From Sulfitobacter sp. D7 (lineage in GTDB: Bacteria; Pseudomonadota; Alphaproteobacteria; Rhodobacterales; Rhodobacteraceae), in the NCBI RefSeq assembly GCF_003611275.1, contig NZ_CP020694.1, positions 310,001 through 374,000 of the forward strand: DNA of 64,000 nt, read 5' to 3'. Shown one piece after another: positions 8,646-17,205 of this stretch; position 1 is the first letter of the stretch, and each line of letters opens with the position of its first letter. The translations under genes were made by a program, and so were the position numbers. The notes beneath the pieces are model-generated. The model searched no databases. It saw only the letters and a program-made list of their open reading frames with translations, and was not told the origin of the DNA.

Positions 8646-8655
8646 AAGTTAACTT
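8646..8655. promoter_or_regulatory. Palindrome in the queC / histidine kinase divergent region
   Basis: The 10-base palindrome AAGTTAACTT lies in an AT-rich part of the divergent region, about 34 bases before the kinase start. It extends to CTAAGTTAACTTTAG with one extra base. It could be an operator or part of the kinase promoter. No regulator can be named. Confidence 0.3.
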
Positions 8656-8688
8656 TAGCCAGGTCCGAATCCGCGCTAAGGTGAGGAT

Positions 8689-10086
8689 ATGTTGAAAAGC
8701 AGCCAAAGCGTCACGCTTGACGCCAGCCATTATGAATTGATCGAGGCGATGACCGACGAAGTGGTCATCCTTGACGCCACCGGCGAGATTGTCGCGGTAA
8801 ATATGGCGTGGAAGATCTTTTGCGAAGAGAACGGCGGGGACGCCGGGTCGCATTATGTCGGGGCCAATTACTTTGACATCTGCAAAGCGGCGGTGATGGA
8901 TTCCGTGGTGCAGGCGGAAACCGTTCTGGACGGGCTGCGACAGGCATTGAGAACCGGTGCCGCCTTTGAGGGGGAATACCCCTGTGATGGGCCGGGCGTG
9001 CGGCGCTGGTTTCAGCTGAACGCCAACCGCATGACAATCCAAGGCGCGCCCTGTCTGCTTTTGCAGCACCGCAATGTCACCACGCGCCGCATGGCCCATG
9101 ACGATATCGAGCGTGCCCATGTGCGTGCTGAAACCTTTGCTGCCCTCGTCGCCACCACGGGCGAAGCGATCCTGACCTATGATATGGATGGCCGTATCAT
9201 CAGCTGGAACCCCGCCGCCGAGCGGCTTTATGGCTATACCGAAGAGGAGGCATTGGGCCGGTCGGTCGAGCTTTTGTATCCGCCGGATTGGCCGACACGG
9301 GTGCTTGAATATCGCGATCAGATTATGGCGGGTAAGCTGCGCCAGTTCGATGCGGTGCGGGTCGCCAAGGACGGCACCGAGCGGCATGTCACAATCGCCT
9401 GCACGCCCATCCGGACGCTGTCGGGGGATATCGTTTCAATCTCGAATATCCACCACGATGTGACCGCGACGCGCAAAGCCGAAGAGGTGCGCGATCTCGT
9501 CTCGCGCGAGGTCATCCACCGCGCCAAGAACATGCTGTCTTTGGTGACTGCGATGCAGCGTCAAACGGCGAGTTCGGCCGCCTCGCTGGCGGAGTTCAAC
9601 AAATCCTTCGGGGACCGTATTCAGGCGCTGGCCCGTTCAACCGATTTGCTGGTTGATGGTGGATGGTCCTCTGTGGACCTTGCACAACTGGTCCGGGCGC
9701 AATTGGACCCCTTCTTGCATTTGCAAGGCAAGGGGGTGGATGTGGCAGGCCCCACCGTCGCATTGGGGCCGCAGGCTTTGCAATTGATCGGCATGGCGCT
9801 GCATGAACTGGCGACGAATTCCACCAAATACGGTGTGATGAGCGGCGGGCGCGGCGATATCCGGTGCCATTGGTCGCACACCGAAAAGGGCGGTCTGCGT
9901 TTCCAGTGGGTCGAGACCGGCATCACATTTGATTCTTCCGCCAAAAAAGCGTCTGGCTTTGGCAGCAAGGTGCTTTCCGTATTGGCCCCCGCCATGGTCA
10001 ATGGCTCGGCGGATACGGTGACCAGTGAAGACGCGCTGACTTGGACCGTGACGATCCCCGCCGCGCATCTTGTCAAGGTGACCTGA
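8689..10086 (+). CDS. PAS domain-containing HWE-family sensor histidine kinase
   Basis: A 465-residue soluble kinase with no membrane segment. Two PAS-type sensor regions are visible, about residues 15-135 and 145-265; the second contains DGRIISWNPAAERLYGYTEEE. The phosphoacceptor is His277 in REVIHRAKNML, followed by an ATPase domain with ELATNSTKYG and the WVE motif (FQWVET) that defines HWE kinases. Such kinases in alphaproteobacteria often respond to light, oxygen or general stress. No response regulator is encoded next to it, so it is an orphan here. An AAGGTGAGG ribosome site precedes the ATG. It is divergent from queC. Confidence 0.9.
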   Translation: MLKSSQSVTLDASHYELIEAMTDEVVILDATGEIVAVNMAWKIFCEENGGDAGSHYVGANYFDICKAAVMDSVVQAETVLDGLRQALRTGAAFEGEYPCDGPGVRRWFQLNANRMTIQGAPCLLLQHRNVTTRRMAHDDIERAHVRAETFAALVATTGEAILTYDMDGRIISWNPAAERLYGYTEEEALGRSVELLYPPDWPTRVLEYRDQIMAGKLRQFDAVRVAKDGTERHVTIACTPIRTLSGDIVSISNIHHDVTATRKAEEVRDLVSREVIHRAKNMLSLVTAMQRQTASSAASLAEFNKSFGDRIQALARSTDLLVDGGWSSVDLAQLVRAQLDPFLHLQGKGVDVAGPTVALGPQALQLIGMALHELATNSTKYGVMSGGRGDIRCHWSHTEKGGLRFQWVETGITFDSSAKKASGFGSKVLSVLAPAMVNGSADTVTSEDALTWTVTIPAAHLVKVT

Positions 10087-10232
10087 AGGTCACGAAACCT
10101 TGCTCCTCGGGGGATGTATGCCCGCAAGGGCCGTTCCCGGTGGCGCAAAATGGCGCTTTTGCGGAACTCTCCTGCGCTGGAAACTTGTTCCTTCCCCAGA
10201 CACGTCGTTTGGAAAAGCAATAGGAGGCTAGG

Positions 10233-10991
10233 ATGGCCGAAGGACAGGACAAGACCGCAAAGCTTTACCGCATGGTGATGGAGCAGCACCTCTGTCCCTT
10301 TGGGTTGAAGTCTAAAGACCTGCTGGAGCGGCAGGGCTGTCACGTCGAAGATCACCACCTTACCACGCGCGAAGAGACCGACGCCTTCATGGCAAAAGAG
10401 GGTGTGGAAACCACGCCGCAGACCTTTATCGATGGTGAGCGGATAGGCGGCTACGACGATCTGCGTGTGCATTTCGGTCTGGACAAGCCCAAGGAAGAAC
10501 AGTCGGACACCAGCTATCAGCCCGTCATCGCCATTTTCGGCGTGGCCTTCCTGATGGCACTGGGCCTTTCTTGGTACGCCTTCGACAGCATCTTCACCCT
10601 GCGGGCATTTGAATGGTTCATCTCGATCTCGATGTGTTTCCTCGCCGTACAAAAATTGCAGGACATCGAGAGCTTTTCCACGATGTTCCTGAACTACGAC
10701 CTGCTGGCGCAGCGTTGGGTGCCCTATGGCAAGGTCTACCCCTTTGGCGAGGCGCTGGCCGGTATCCTGATGACAGCCGGCGCGCTGACATGGCTGTCGG
10801 CCCCCGTCGCGATTGTCATCGGCGCGATCGGCGCGGTGTCGGTGATCAAGGCGGTCTATGTCGACAAGCGCGAGCTGAAATGCGCCTGTGTGGGTGGCTC
10901 AAGCAATGTGCCGCTTGGGTTCGTCTCGCTCACCGAGAACGTCATGATGCTGGGCATGGGGATTTGGATGTTGATCAAGGTCTACGGCTAA
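10233..10991 (+). CDS. Glutaredoxin domain fused to a MauE/DoxX-like membrane domain
   Basis: A 252-residue two-part protein. Residues 1-85 are a glutaredoxin fold with active site Cys21-Pro-Phe-Gly24, a monothiol-like variant of CPYC, and the cis-proline segment [18 protein letters not shown]. From about residue 93 there are four hydrophobic segments resembling the MauE/DoxX redox-associated membrane family, with a conserved CAC (Cys217, Cys219) in LKCACVGG between the third and fourth. The arrangement suggests transfer of reducing equivalents across or at the inner membrane. An AGGAGG ribosome site precedes the start. The function is inferred; its partner is unknown. Confidence 0.82.
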   Translation: MAEGQDKTAKLYRMVMEQHLCPFGLKSKDLLERQGCHVEDHHLTTREETDAFMAKEGVETTPQTFIDGERIGGYDDLRVHFGLDKPKEEQSDTSYQPVIAIFGVAFLMALGLSWYAFDSIFTLRAFEWFISISMCFLAVQKLQDIESFSTMFLNYDLLAQRWVPYGKVYPFGEALAGILMTAGALTWLSAPVAIVIGAIGAVSVIKAVYVDKRELKCACVGGSSNVPLGFVSLTENVMMLGMGIWMLIKVYG

Positions 10992-11043
10992 GCGGATCGG
11001 GGCGCGCCGAGGTTTGGGCGTAGGCTGGTATCAGGGGGATATC

Positions 11044-11120
11044 TGGTCGGGCTGAGAGGATTCGAACCTCCGACCCCCTGCTCCCGAAGCAGGTGCGCTA
11101 CCAGGCTGCGCTACAGCCCG
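11044..11120 (-). tRNA. tRNA-Pro (anticodon CGG)
   Basis: Read on the minus strand, 77 bases fold into a cloverleaf. Acceptor CGGGCTG pairs with CAGCCCG, the anticodon stem CCTGC/GCAGG encloses TTCGGGA with anticodon CGG (plus-strand 11084-11086), and the T arm is GGAGGTTCGAATCCT. The discriminator A and CCA tail are encoded at 11044-11047. Confidence 0.97.
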
Positions 11121-11212
11121 ACCGATGTGCAGCGCATAGCGCAGCGTGGCGTAATTGGCAATTGGTCAGTTGTAGGGATTTTGCGGTGCGGATGGGGAGA
11201 TCGGGCGCAGTT

Positions 11213-11272
11213 GGGGGCGCTGCCCCCGCAGCCTTTGGCTGCTCCCCCGCGGGTATTTGAGAAAGAATGAAG
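11213..11272. repeat. Intergenic repeat element with GTATTTG...ATGAAG core, copy 1
   Basis: Starts with two back-to-back hairpins (GGGGGC/GCCCCC at 11213-11227 and GCAGCC/GGCTGC at 11228-11242), then a C run and the core GTATTTGAGAAAGAATGAAG at 11253-11272. A second copy of the core with 19 of 21 matching bases lies at 32670-32690. Both cores follow the terminator hairpin of a minus-strand gene. I regard this as a dispersed Rhodobacterales intergenic element from memory of similar strings; its role is unknown. Confidence 0.6.
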
Positions 11273-11278
11273 GGGGAA

Positions 11279-11302
11279 GCGGCGGGGCGTGAACCCCGCC
11301 GC
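11279..11302 (-). terminator. leuB terminator hairpin
   Basis: A perfect 9-bp stem (GCGGCGGGG/CCCCGCCGC, 6-base loop) lies seven bases after the leuB stop. On the minus strand it is followed by TTCCCC and then the pyrimidine-rich repeat core rather than by a plain T run. Confidence 0.7.
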
Positions 11303-11308
11303 GGTTCT

Positions 11309-12415
11309 TTAGAGGCTCGCGTCGAGCGCTTTGAGGATCGCGTTACCCATTTCTTCGGTCGTGATGGGAGTGCCGCCTTCGGGGCCCATCAGATCGGGGG
11401 TGCGGGCGCCGTCGGCCAGTGCCTGTTCGACGGCTTTTTCCAGGCGCGCGGCTTCTTCGCCTTGGTCGAAGGAATAGCGCAGCGCCATGGCGAAGCTGAG
11501 GATGCAGGCGATCGGGTTGGCTTTGCCTTGGCCCGCGATGTCGGGCGCGGAGCCGTGGACGGGCTCGTAGAGGGCTTTGGGCCGGCCATCGGCATTGGGC
11601 GCGCCGAGGCTGGCGGAGGGCAGCATGCCGAGGCTGCCCGTGAGCATGGCGGCGCAGTCGCTGAGGATGTCGCCGAAGAGGTTATCGGTGACGATGACGT
11701 CAAATTGTTTGGGGGCCCGGACCAGTTGCATGGCGCCGTTGTCGGCATACATGTGGCTAAGTTCGACATCGGGATATTCGGCGTCACGAACCCGTTGGGT
11801 GACTTCACGCCAGAGGATGCCGCTTTCCATGACATTGGCTTTTTCCATGGAGCAGACTTTGTTGCCCCGGCGGCGGGCGAGTTCAAAGGCGGAGCGGGCG
11901 ACGCGCTCAATCTCGCTTTCGGTGTAGCGCTGCGTGTTGATGCCGACGCGTTCGTTGCCTTCCTCGAAGATGCCGCGCGGTTCGCCGAAGTAGACGCCGG
12001 AGGTCAGTTCGCGCACAATCATGATGTCGAGGCCCGCGACGATGTCTTTTTTCAGCGAGGAGAAATCGGCCAGCGCGTCAAAGCATTGTGCCGGGCGCAG
12101 GTTGGAGAAGAGGTCCATTTCCTTGCGCAGGCGCAAAAGGCCGCGTTCGGGTTTGACCGAGAAGTCGAGGTCGTCGTATTTCGGGCCGCCGACGGCGCCC
12201 AGAAGCACCGCGTCGACTTCGAGGGCGCGGGCCATCGTGTCGTCGTGCAGGGGCGTGCCGTGTTTGTCATAGGCCGCACCGCCGACCAGATCATGCTCTA
12301 CGTCGAAGGCCAGATCGCGCTTTTCGCCGAACCAATCGATGATGCGCGTGACCTGGGCCATAACCTCGGGACCGATGCCGTCGCCGGGTAGGATGAGCAA
12401 GGATGGGTTGGCCAT
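11309..12415 (-). CDS. leuB: 3-isopropylmalate dehydrogenase LeuB
   Basis: A 368-residue cytosolic enzyme oxidising and decarboxylating 3-isopropylmalate to 2-ketoisocaproate in leucine synthesis. Residues 1-15 ([15 protein letters not shown]) have the GDGIG start, YFGEPRGI and the metal/substrate region [10 protein letters not shown] with [10 protein letters not shown] are diagnostic, and [14 protein letters not shown] binds the nucleotide. The length is as usual for LeuB. The start is supported by AGGAG a few bases upstream. Two unrelated genes separate it from leuD, so the leucine genes here are not one compact operon. Confidence 0.97.
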   Translation of the reverse strand: MANPSLLILPGDGIGPEVMAQVTRIIDWFGEKRDLAFDVEHDLVGGAAYDKHGTPLHDDTMARALEVDAVLLGAVGGPKYDDLDFSVKPERGLLRLRKEMDLFSNLRPAQCFDALADFSSLKKDIVAGLDIMIVRELTSGVYFGEPRGIFEEGNERVGINTQRYTESEIERVARSAFELARRRGNKVCSMEKANVMESGILWREVTQRVRDAEYPDVELSHMYADNGAMQLVRAPKQFDVIVTDNLFGDILSDCAAMLTGSLGMLPSASLGAPNADGRPKALYEPVHGSAPDIAGQGKANPIACILSFAMALRYSFDQGEEAARLEKAVEQALADGARTPDLMGPEGGTPITTEEMGNAILKALDASL

Positions 12416-12485
12416 GGGAAACTCCTGAAAATACGGTTGGAGATTGGGTAGCCTGCGGGTTCCGAAGGGTCAAGATAGCGGCGCG

Positions 12486-13478
12486 TCAGCGGGTGAGGTC
12501 GACCCAGACCAGTGCATGGCGGCTGGCGTCTTCCCCCTCGGGCCAAATGAGGCCAGCGTCGAGCACCTGCCAGTCGCGGGAGGGCAGGATGTAGTCGACG
12601 CGCATCGGGCCGGTTTGCGACCAGTCGACTGTAGATTGGCCGGGCAGCGGGTCTTGCAAGGTGGGGTGAGCGAGCAGCCTGGCGATGGCGTCACCGCGTC
12701 CTTCACCGCGCGTAGGATCAAGGTTGGCATCGCCGAGGAGGATGAAAGCATCTTGGGGCGGGGTGCCGATCACTCCGGCAAGGTGGTGAGACCAGAAGGC
12801 TGTTTCATCGTGGTTGCGGCGGCCGTTGCGGTCTTCGGGGCCGTCGAAAACGGGTGGGGTGGCGTGGTAGGTCAGCAGGGTGATTGGGCCGTCGGGCAGC
12901 TGGACGGGCAGGGCCCAGTGGCTGTTGGACGACAGACGTTGCGTGGCGTGGGCCTCGGCTCCGGCGAAGGGCTTGCCGTCGATCATCGGGTAGAGCGAGC
13001 CGGGGAGGTCGCGCCAAATGAGGGTGCTGAAGTCCTGTAGGTCTTCTGTCAGGATCGGGTGGCGTGAGAGGAGCGCCATCGCGCCTTGGCCAAAGAAACG
13101 GCCATAGCCTTGGGCGTCGCGCGGGCCACCGAGCTTGCCGTCACCGTTCAGATCTACATCGCTTTGGCGGCCTGCATTGGGGGGTGCGGCAAAGCGGTGG
13201 GGGTAGGGCGCGCCTGCGGCGGTGAGGGCATCGGCGAGGGCATTAAGGGCGCTGCGTTCGAGATCGTAGTCAATGCCTTGGAGGGCGATGATATCGGGAT
13301 CGGCGGCGGCGATGGTCTGCACCACCGAAGCGATGCTTGGGTCATCGCCGCGCAGGATGTCGCGCAGCAGAATGCCCGGCCCTTTGCGTGACAATTCGGT
13401 GTTGAAGGTGGCGATGCGCAGCGGCTCGGCCTGTGCGAAACCAGTCAGCAGGAAAAACGCCAGCAGCAGTCTGATCAG
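12486..13478 (-). CDS. Endonuclease/exonuclease/phosphatase family protein, secreted
   Basis: About 330 residues with an N-terminal signal peptide (LIRLLLAFFLLTGFAQA) and an EEP-fold domain: RIATFNTELS near the start, DIIALQGIDYD for a metal ligand, LLGDANLDPTRGEG for the catalytic Asp-Asn pair, and VDYILPS and SRHALVWV at the end. Such exported enzymes cut nucleic acids or phosphodiesters. The start is unusual. The signal peptide begins at a CTG codon at 13478 that overlaps the upstream TGA by four bases (CTGA), while the next ATG, at 13592, would overlap the upstream gene by more than 100 bases. I prefer the CTG start, with low certainty. Confidence 0.75.
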   Translation of the reverse strand: MIRLLLAFFLLTGFAQAEPLRIATFNTELSRKGPGILLRDILRGDDPSIASVVQTIAAADPDIIALQGIDYDLERSALNALADALTAAGAPYPHRFAAPPNAGRQSDVDLNGDGKLGGPRDAQGYGRFFGQGAMALLSRHPILTEDLQDFSTLIWRDLPGSLYPMIDGKPFAGAEAHATQRLSSNSHWALPVQLPDGPITLLTYHATPPVFDGPEDRNGRRNHDETAFWSHHLAGVIGTPPQDAFILLGDANLDPTRGEGRGDAIARLLAHPTLQDPLPGQSTVDWSQTGPMRVDYILPSRDWQVLDAGLIWPEGEDASRHALVWVDLTR

Positions 13479-14305
13479 GCGGCCTGCATATGCGCTTCGG
13501 CGTAGGCGCGGCGGCGTTTGTCGTGGATCATCTCGGCCACGCGCCCCATGGCGATGCCCCGCATAATCATACTGGCCGGAAGGAATGCCCATGCGCTTAT
13601 TGTCCAGATCATGGTTTGCGGATTGCTGAGTGAGATCGGATCTAGCAGATCGGCAGTGGCTTTGACCACTGCGGGGATGATGAAGGGCAACAAGAACCCA
13701 AGCGCGATGTTGATCCGTGCATCGCGTTGCAGACGGTAAAGCACGTCGCCCCCGGCGGTTGGGTCAAAGAGCGGCAGATTCACCCAGACGTTAAAGGCGC
13801 CTTGGCGGGCGGGCCAGCCCATGACCCGCACCAGCACCACGAAGGTCGCCAATGCGATGAGCGAAACGAGGTAGGCCAGCCCCGCTGCCGTGCGGATCAG
13901 ATTGACCGCCTCATAGGGGGCATCGGCGGGCATCATCAGCACCACCAGCCGCACCGGGGAATAGGGGAAATCAAGCGCGTTGCCCAAGATCACGCCGAGC
14001 GAGGTCAGTGCGCCTGTCAGCAGGGTGGGGGCCGCTTGGCCCCGTGCGATCAGTGACAGAACGACGATGGTGAACAGCAGGCTGATGAAGCGCAGCCGAT
14101 TGAAGGGTGGCGCATCGCGAAATTCGACGATGCTCGGTTGGCGCGAGTTGTATTCCATGAAGGTCAAAATCGACGCGATACAGGCGAGGAGCAGGGTGAT
14201 CTGGCTCGATTCCGCATCGGCGCCCGGCAAAAGGAGCGCAGGTGTGGCTATCAATAGCGCCACCAATAGGCCACGCGTCGCCGCGCCTGTCATTCGTCCG
14301 ATCAC
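13475..14305 (-). CDS. Multi-pass membrane protein of unknown function
   Basis: A 276-residue protein with about six hydrophobic segments spread along its length (for example GLLVALLIATPALLLPGA, LLFTIVVLSLIARG, VSLIALATFVVLV and LGFLLPFIIPAVV), and a basic C-terminal tail rich in Arg. I recognise no enzyme motif; similar hypothetical membrane proteins occur in Rhodobacterales. A GTG at 14305 follows a GGAAGG ribosome site at good distance and is preferred over the ATG at 14293. It is followed, with stop/start overlap, by the EEP-family gene, so the two are probably co-transcribed. Function unknown. Confidence 0.72.
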   Translation of the reverse strand: MIGRMTGAATRGLLVALLIATPALLLPGADAESSQITLLLACIASILTFMEYNSRQPSIVEFRDAPPFNRLRFISLLFTIVVLSLIARGQAAPTLLTGALTSLGVILGNALDFPYSPVRLVVLMMPADAPYEAVNLIRTAAGLAYLVSLIALATFVVLVRVMGWPARQGAFNVWVNLPLFDPTAGGDVLYRLQRDARINIALGFLLPFIIPAVVKATADLLDPISLSNPQTMIWTISAWAFLPASMIMRGIAMGRVAEMIHDKRRRAYAEAHMQAA

Positions 14306-14533
14306 TGCTCTGCCCTTCCAAACTGGCCAGACGCGATACATTGCCGCGTGCTTGTTCCAACTTGATGGCCCCGGTTGCTGGGGCTCGCCTCATTATTGTC
14401 CAATTTTTGCCTTCTTTCCGCGCGCGCCTCAAGGCTCCGCGTGGAGAAGAGCAGGGTTCTGGGGTATTTTGAGGGAAAGGGTGGTGCGTTCTTGCATCAA
14501 TTTCGTGGCAGGTTGATGGCAGGCCGCAACATC

Positions 14534-14560
14534 TTGTGGGCGCTGGATTTACGCCCACAA
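14534..14560 (-). terminator. leuD terminator hairpin
   Basis: A perfect 9-bp stem TTGTGGGCG/CGCCCACAA with a 9-base loop lies about 20 bases after the leuD stop. It has no clear T run on the minus strand, so it is a probable rather than textbook terminator. Confidence 0.5.
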
Positions 14561-14580
14561 TTTGAGTTTGGAAATGGCCC

Positions 14581-15186
14581 TTAGACCCAAGGACGGCTCT
14601 GGTTGAGCGAATCCTCATAGGTGTCGATCGCCGTGCCCTTTTCAAGCGTCAGGCCGATGTCGTCCAGACCGTTGAGCAGGCAATGCTTTTTGAAAGCGTC
14701 CACTTCGAAGGGGAACTTCTCACCGTCCGAAGTGGTGACAGTCTGGCCTTCCAAATCAATGGTCATCCGCGCGTTGGAGCCCTTCTCGGCGTCCTTCATC
14801 AGCACGTCGACTTGCTCTTGCGGGAGAACGATCGGCAGGATGCCGTTCTTGAAGCAGTTGTTGTGAAAGATGTCCGCAAAGCTGGGCGCGATGACGCAGC
14901 GGATGCCGAAATCTTTGATCGCCCAGGGCGCATGCTCGCGCGAGGAGCCGCAGCCGAAGTTGTCGCCTGCGACAAGGATTTGCGCGTCGCGGTATTGTGG
15001 TTGGTTCAGCACGAAATCGGGGATTTCGTTGCCTTCGCGGTCATAGCGCATTTCGTCGAACAGGTTCACGCCAAGGCCCGAGCGTTTGATCGTTTTGAGA
15101 AAGACCTTGGGGATGATCATGTCGGTGTCGATGTTCACCAGCGGCATGGGAGCCGCGGTGCCGGTGATTTCTGTAAACTTTTCCAT
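14581..15186 (-). CDS. leuD: 3-isopropylmalate dehydratase small subunit LeuD
   Basis: A 201-residue swivel subunit that with LeuC isomerises 2- to 3-isopropylmalate. The start [24 protein letters not shown] has the NIDTD motif, and [13 protein letters not shown] and [16 protein letters not shown] are the active-site loops of the small subunit. The start at 15186 is preceded by AAGGA and gives the standard family length; an upstream extension to 15243 is rejected. leuC is the next minus-strand gene upstream but is separated by a small plus-strand gene at 15267-15482. Confidence 0.96.
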   Translation of the reverse strand: MEKFTEITGTAAPMPLVNIDTDMIIPKVFLKTIKRSGLGVNLFDEMRYDREGNEIPDFVLNQPQYRDAQILVAGDNFGCGSSREHAPWAIKDFGIRCVIAPSFADIFHNNCFKNGILPIVLPQEQVDVLMKDAEKGSNARMTIDLEGQTVTTSDGEKFPFEVDAFKKHCLLNGLDDIGLTLEKGTAIDTYEDSLNQSRPWV

Positions 15187-15266
15187 CGGGTTATCCTTCG
15201 GAGATTGCGGGAACCGCGCCGCTGACCGGCGCGTTCTAGGCAAATGGGGTATCAGGAGGGCATGGC

Positions 15267-15482
15267 ATGTCGTACCAAACCGGCACGAAAGTGGAATGGG
15301 ACTGGGGCAATGGCACCGGGACCGGCAAGATCGTCAAGAAATACACGCAGAAGATCACGCTGAAGCTGCAGGGCAGCGAGGTGACCCGCAAAGCGAGCGA
15401 TGACGAACCGGCCTATAAGATCGAACAGGACGACGGCAGCGAAGTGCTGAAGTCTGGCAGCGAGTTGCGCAAGGCCAACTGA
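15267..15482 (+). CDS. DUF2945 / HVA1 TUDOR-like small protein
   Basis: A 71-residue cytosolic protein of the DUF2945 (hypervirulence-associated, TUDOR-like) family. The pattern is visible as [17 protein letters not shown] at the start, a basic repeated strand region, then [17 protein letters not shown]. It folds as a small beta barrel in known relatives; its ligand is not known. An AGGAGGG ribosome site lies a few bases before ATG 15267. It is encoded on the strand opposite to leuC and leuD and sits exactly between them, which is odd for a gene pair encoding two subunits of one enzyme. Confidence 0.82.
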   Translation: MSYQTGTKVEWDWGNGTGTGKIVKKYTQKITLKLQGSEVTRKASDDEPAYKIEQDDGSEVLKSGSELRKAN

Positions 15483-15520
15483 GCCCCGCGCAACGCGCCC
15501 GGTATCCACGCCCCGGTCGG

Positions 15521-16927
15521 TCACGCCAATTCGCGCACGTCGGTCAAATGACCGGTGAGAGCAGCCGCCGCGGCCATGCCGGGCGATACGAGATGCGTGC
15601 GCCCTTTATAGCCCTGACGCCCCTCGAAGTTGCGGTTCGATGTGGCCGCGCAGCGTTCGCCGGGGGCAAGCTGGTCGGGGTTCATCGCCAGACACATCGA
15701 ACAGCCCGCAAGACGCCATTCGAAACCGGCCTCGCGGAAGATGTCCGCCAGACCTTCTTCTTCGGCCTGCGCACGCACGAGGCCTGAGCCGGGTACGACC
15801 ATGGCCCGCAAACCGTCTTTGATCTTCTTGCCTTTCAGCACGGCGGCAGCGGCGCGCAGGTCTTCGATGCGGCCATTGGTGCAGGAGCCGATAAAGACGG
15901 TGTCGATCTGGATGTCGGTCAGTTTCTGGCCCGGTGTCAGGTCCATATACTCCAGCGCGCGTTTCACCGCGTCGACCTTGCCGCCTTTAAAATCCTCGGG
16001 CGCAGGAACGACCGAAGTGATCGGCAGCACGTCCTCGGGCGAGGTGCCCCACGTGACGACCGGCGCGATGTCTTCGCCTTTCAGCGTCACGACCTTGTCC
16101 CAATGAGCGTCTTCGTCAGAGAAGAGCGTTTTCCACCAGTCCATCGCCGCTTCCCATTGTGCGCCTTTCGGGGCGTGGGGGCGGCCTTTGCAATACTCAA
16201 AGGTCTTTTCGTCCGGCGCGATCAGCCCCGCGCGCGCGCCGCCCTCGATCGCCATGTTGCAGACGGTCATGCGGCCTTCCATCGACAGGTCGCGGATCGC
16301 TTCGCCGCAATATTCGATGACATAGCCGGTGCCGCCTGCCGTTCCGGTGGCGCCGATGACGGAAAGGGTGATGTCCTTGGCCGTGACGCCGGGGCGCAGC
16401 TTGCCAGTGATCTCGACCTTCATGTTCTTGCCCTTGCGCTGGATCAGCGTCTGGGTGGCAAGGACGTGCTCAACCTCCGATGTACCGATGCCATGGGCCA
16501 AAGCGCCGAAAGCGCCGTGGGTCGCGGTGTGGCTGTCGCCGCAGACGACGGTCATGCCGGGCAGGGTCCAGCCCTGCTCGGGGCCGACGATATGCACGAT
16601 GCCTTGGCGCACGTCCGAGACAGGGTAGTAATGCACGCCGAATTCACGCGCGTTTTTATCGAGGGCGGAGACCTGAATGCGGCTGTCTTCGGTCATCGCC
16701 TCGGGGTCTTCGCGGCCTTCGGTGGTGGGCACGTTGTGGTCCGGCACGGCGATGGTCTTGTCCGGTGCACGGACGGTGCGGCCCGACATGCGCAGTCCTT
16801 CAAAGGCCTGCGGGCTGGTCACTTCGTGGACGAGGTGACGGTCGATATAAAGCAAGCAGGTACCGTCATCGGCTTCGTGGACGACATGGGCGTCCCAGAT
16901 TTTATCGTAAAGCGTCTTGGGGGACAT
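15521..16927 (-). CDS. leuC: 3-isopropylmalate dehydratase large subunit LeuC
   Basis: A 468-residue aconitase-family subunit carrying the [4Fe-4S] cluster. Diagnostic stretches are [19 protein letters not shown] near the N-terminus, [27 protein letters not shown], the cluster cysteines in [12 protein letters not shown] and in [13 protein letters not shown], and the C-terminal [11 protein letters not shown]. Full family length. It works with LeuD. The 278-base divergent region upstream, shared with an mscS gene, contains a possible 28-codon minus-strand leader ORF. Confidence 0.97.
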   Translation of the reverse strand: MSPKTLYDKIWDAHVVHEADDGTCLLYIDRHLVHEVTSPQAFEGLRMSGRTVRAPDKTIAVPDHNVPTTEGREDPEAMTEDSRIQVSALDKNAREFGVHYYPVSDVRQGIVHIVGPEQGWTLPGMTVVCGDSHTATHGAFGALAHGIGTSEVEHVLATQTLIQRKGKNMKVEITGKLRPGVTAKDITLSVIGATGTAGGTGYVIEYCGEAIRDLSMEGRMTVCNMAIEGGARAGLIAPDEKTFEYCKGRPHAPKGAQWEAAMDWWKTLFSDEDAHWDKVVTLKGEDIAPVVTWGTSPEDVLPITSVVPAPEDFKGGKVDAVKRALEYMDLTPGQKLTDIQIDTVFIGSCTNGRIEDLRAAAAVLKGKKIKDGLRAMVVPGSGLVRAQAEEEGLADIFREAGFEWRLAGCSMCLAMNPDQLAPGERCAATSNRNFEGRQGYKGRTHLVSPGMAAAAALTGHLTDVRELA

Positions 16928-16981
16928 GATGGTCCTCTCCCGTGGTTTGGAATGGCTATGGGTGTGGCTGAGAGGGCTGGC

Positions 16982-17068
16982 TTATAGTCGGGCCAGAACG
17001 CTATGCGTCGCGCCGAAAAAGCGTTCGCGCAGACGCGCACGGTCGCAAAGATCAAACACCAGTATCAT
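16982..17068 (-). CDS. Possible short leader ORF upstream of leuC
   Basis: An ATG at 17068 preceded by AAGG opens a 28-codon frame (MILVFDLCDRARLRERFF at its start) that ends with TAA 54 bases before the leuC start. It has several Leu, Arg and Phe residues but no run of leucine codons, so a classical leucine attenuator is not evident. It may be chance. Confidence 0.2.
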   Translation of the reverse strand: MILVFDLCDRARLRERFFGATHSVLARL

Positions 17069-17205
17069 GGGGCCTTGGATATAGACCCTGAGCGAGTCTC
17101 GCAAGGTGGCATCGTGGGGCGGTGTGCGGGGCCGGTCGCGCGGCGGTTCTTGCTCTGGCGAGGAGCCTGTGCAACCGTGATCTTCCTGAGTTGCAAAGGC
17201 CGTAC

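Noticed and set aside
8471-8688. preQ1 riboswitch ahead of queC
   Set aside because: No class I, II or III consensus (for example the C-rich stem with an A-rich tail before the ribosome site) could be matched by eye.
10163-10189. EcfG (general stress sigma) promoter before the glutaredoxin fusion
   Set aside because: GGAAC and TGTT are present but the spacing to GTT is 19 bases, longer than the usual 17-18; a similar GGAAAC-17-GTT before 26186 has an extra A. Neither is convincing.
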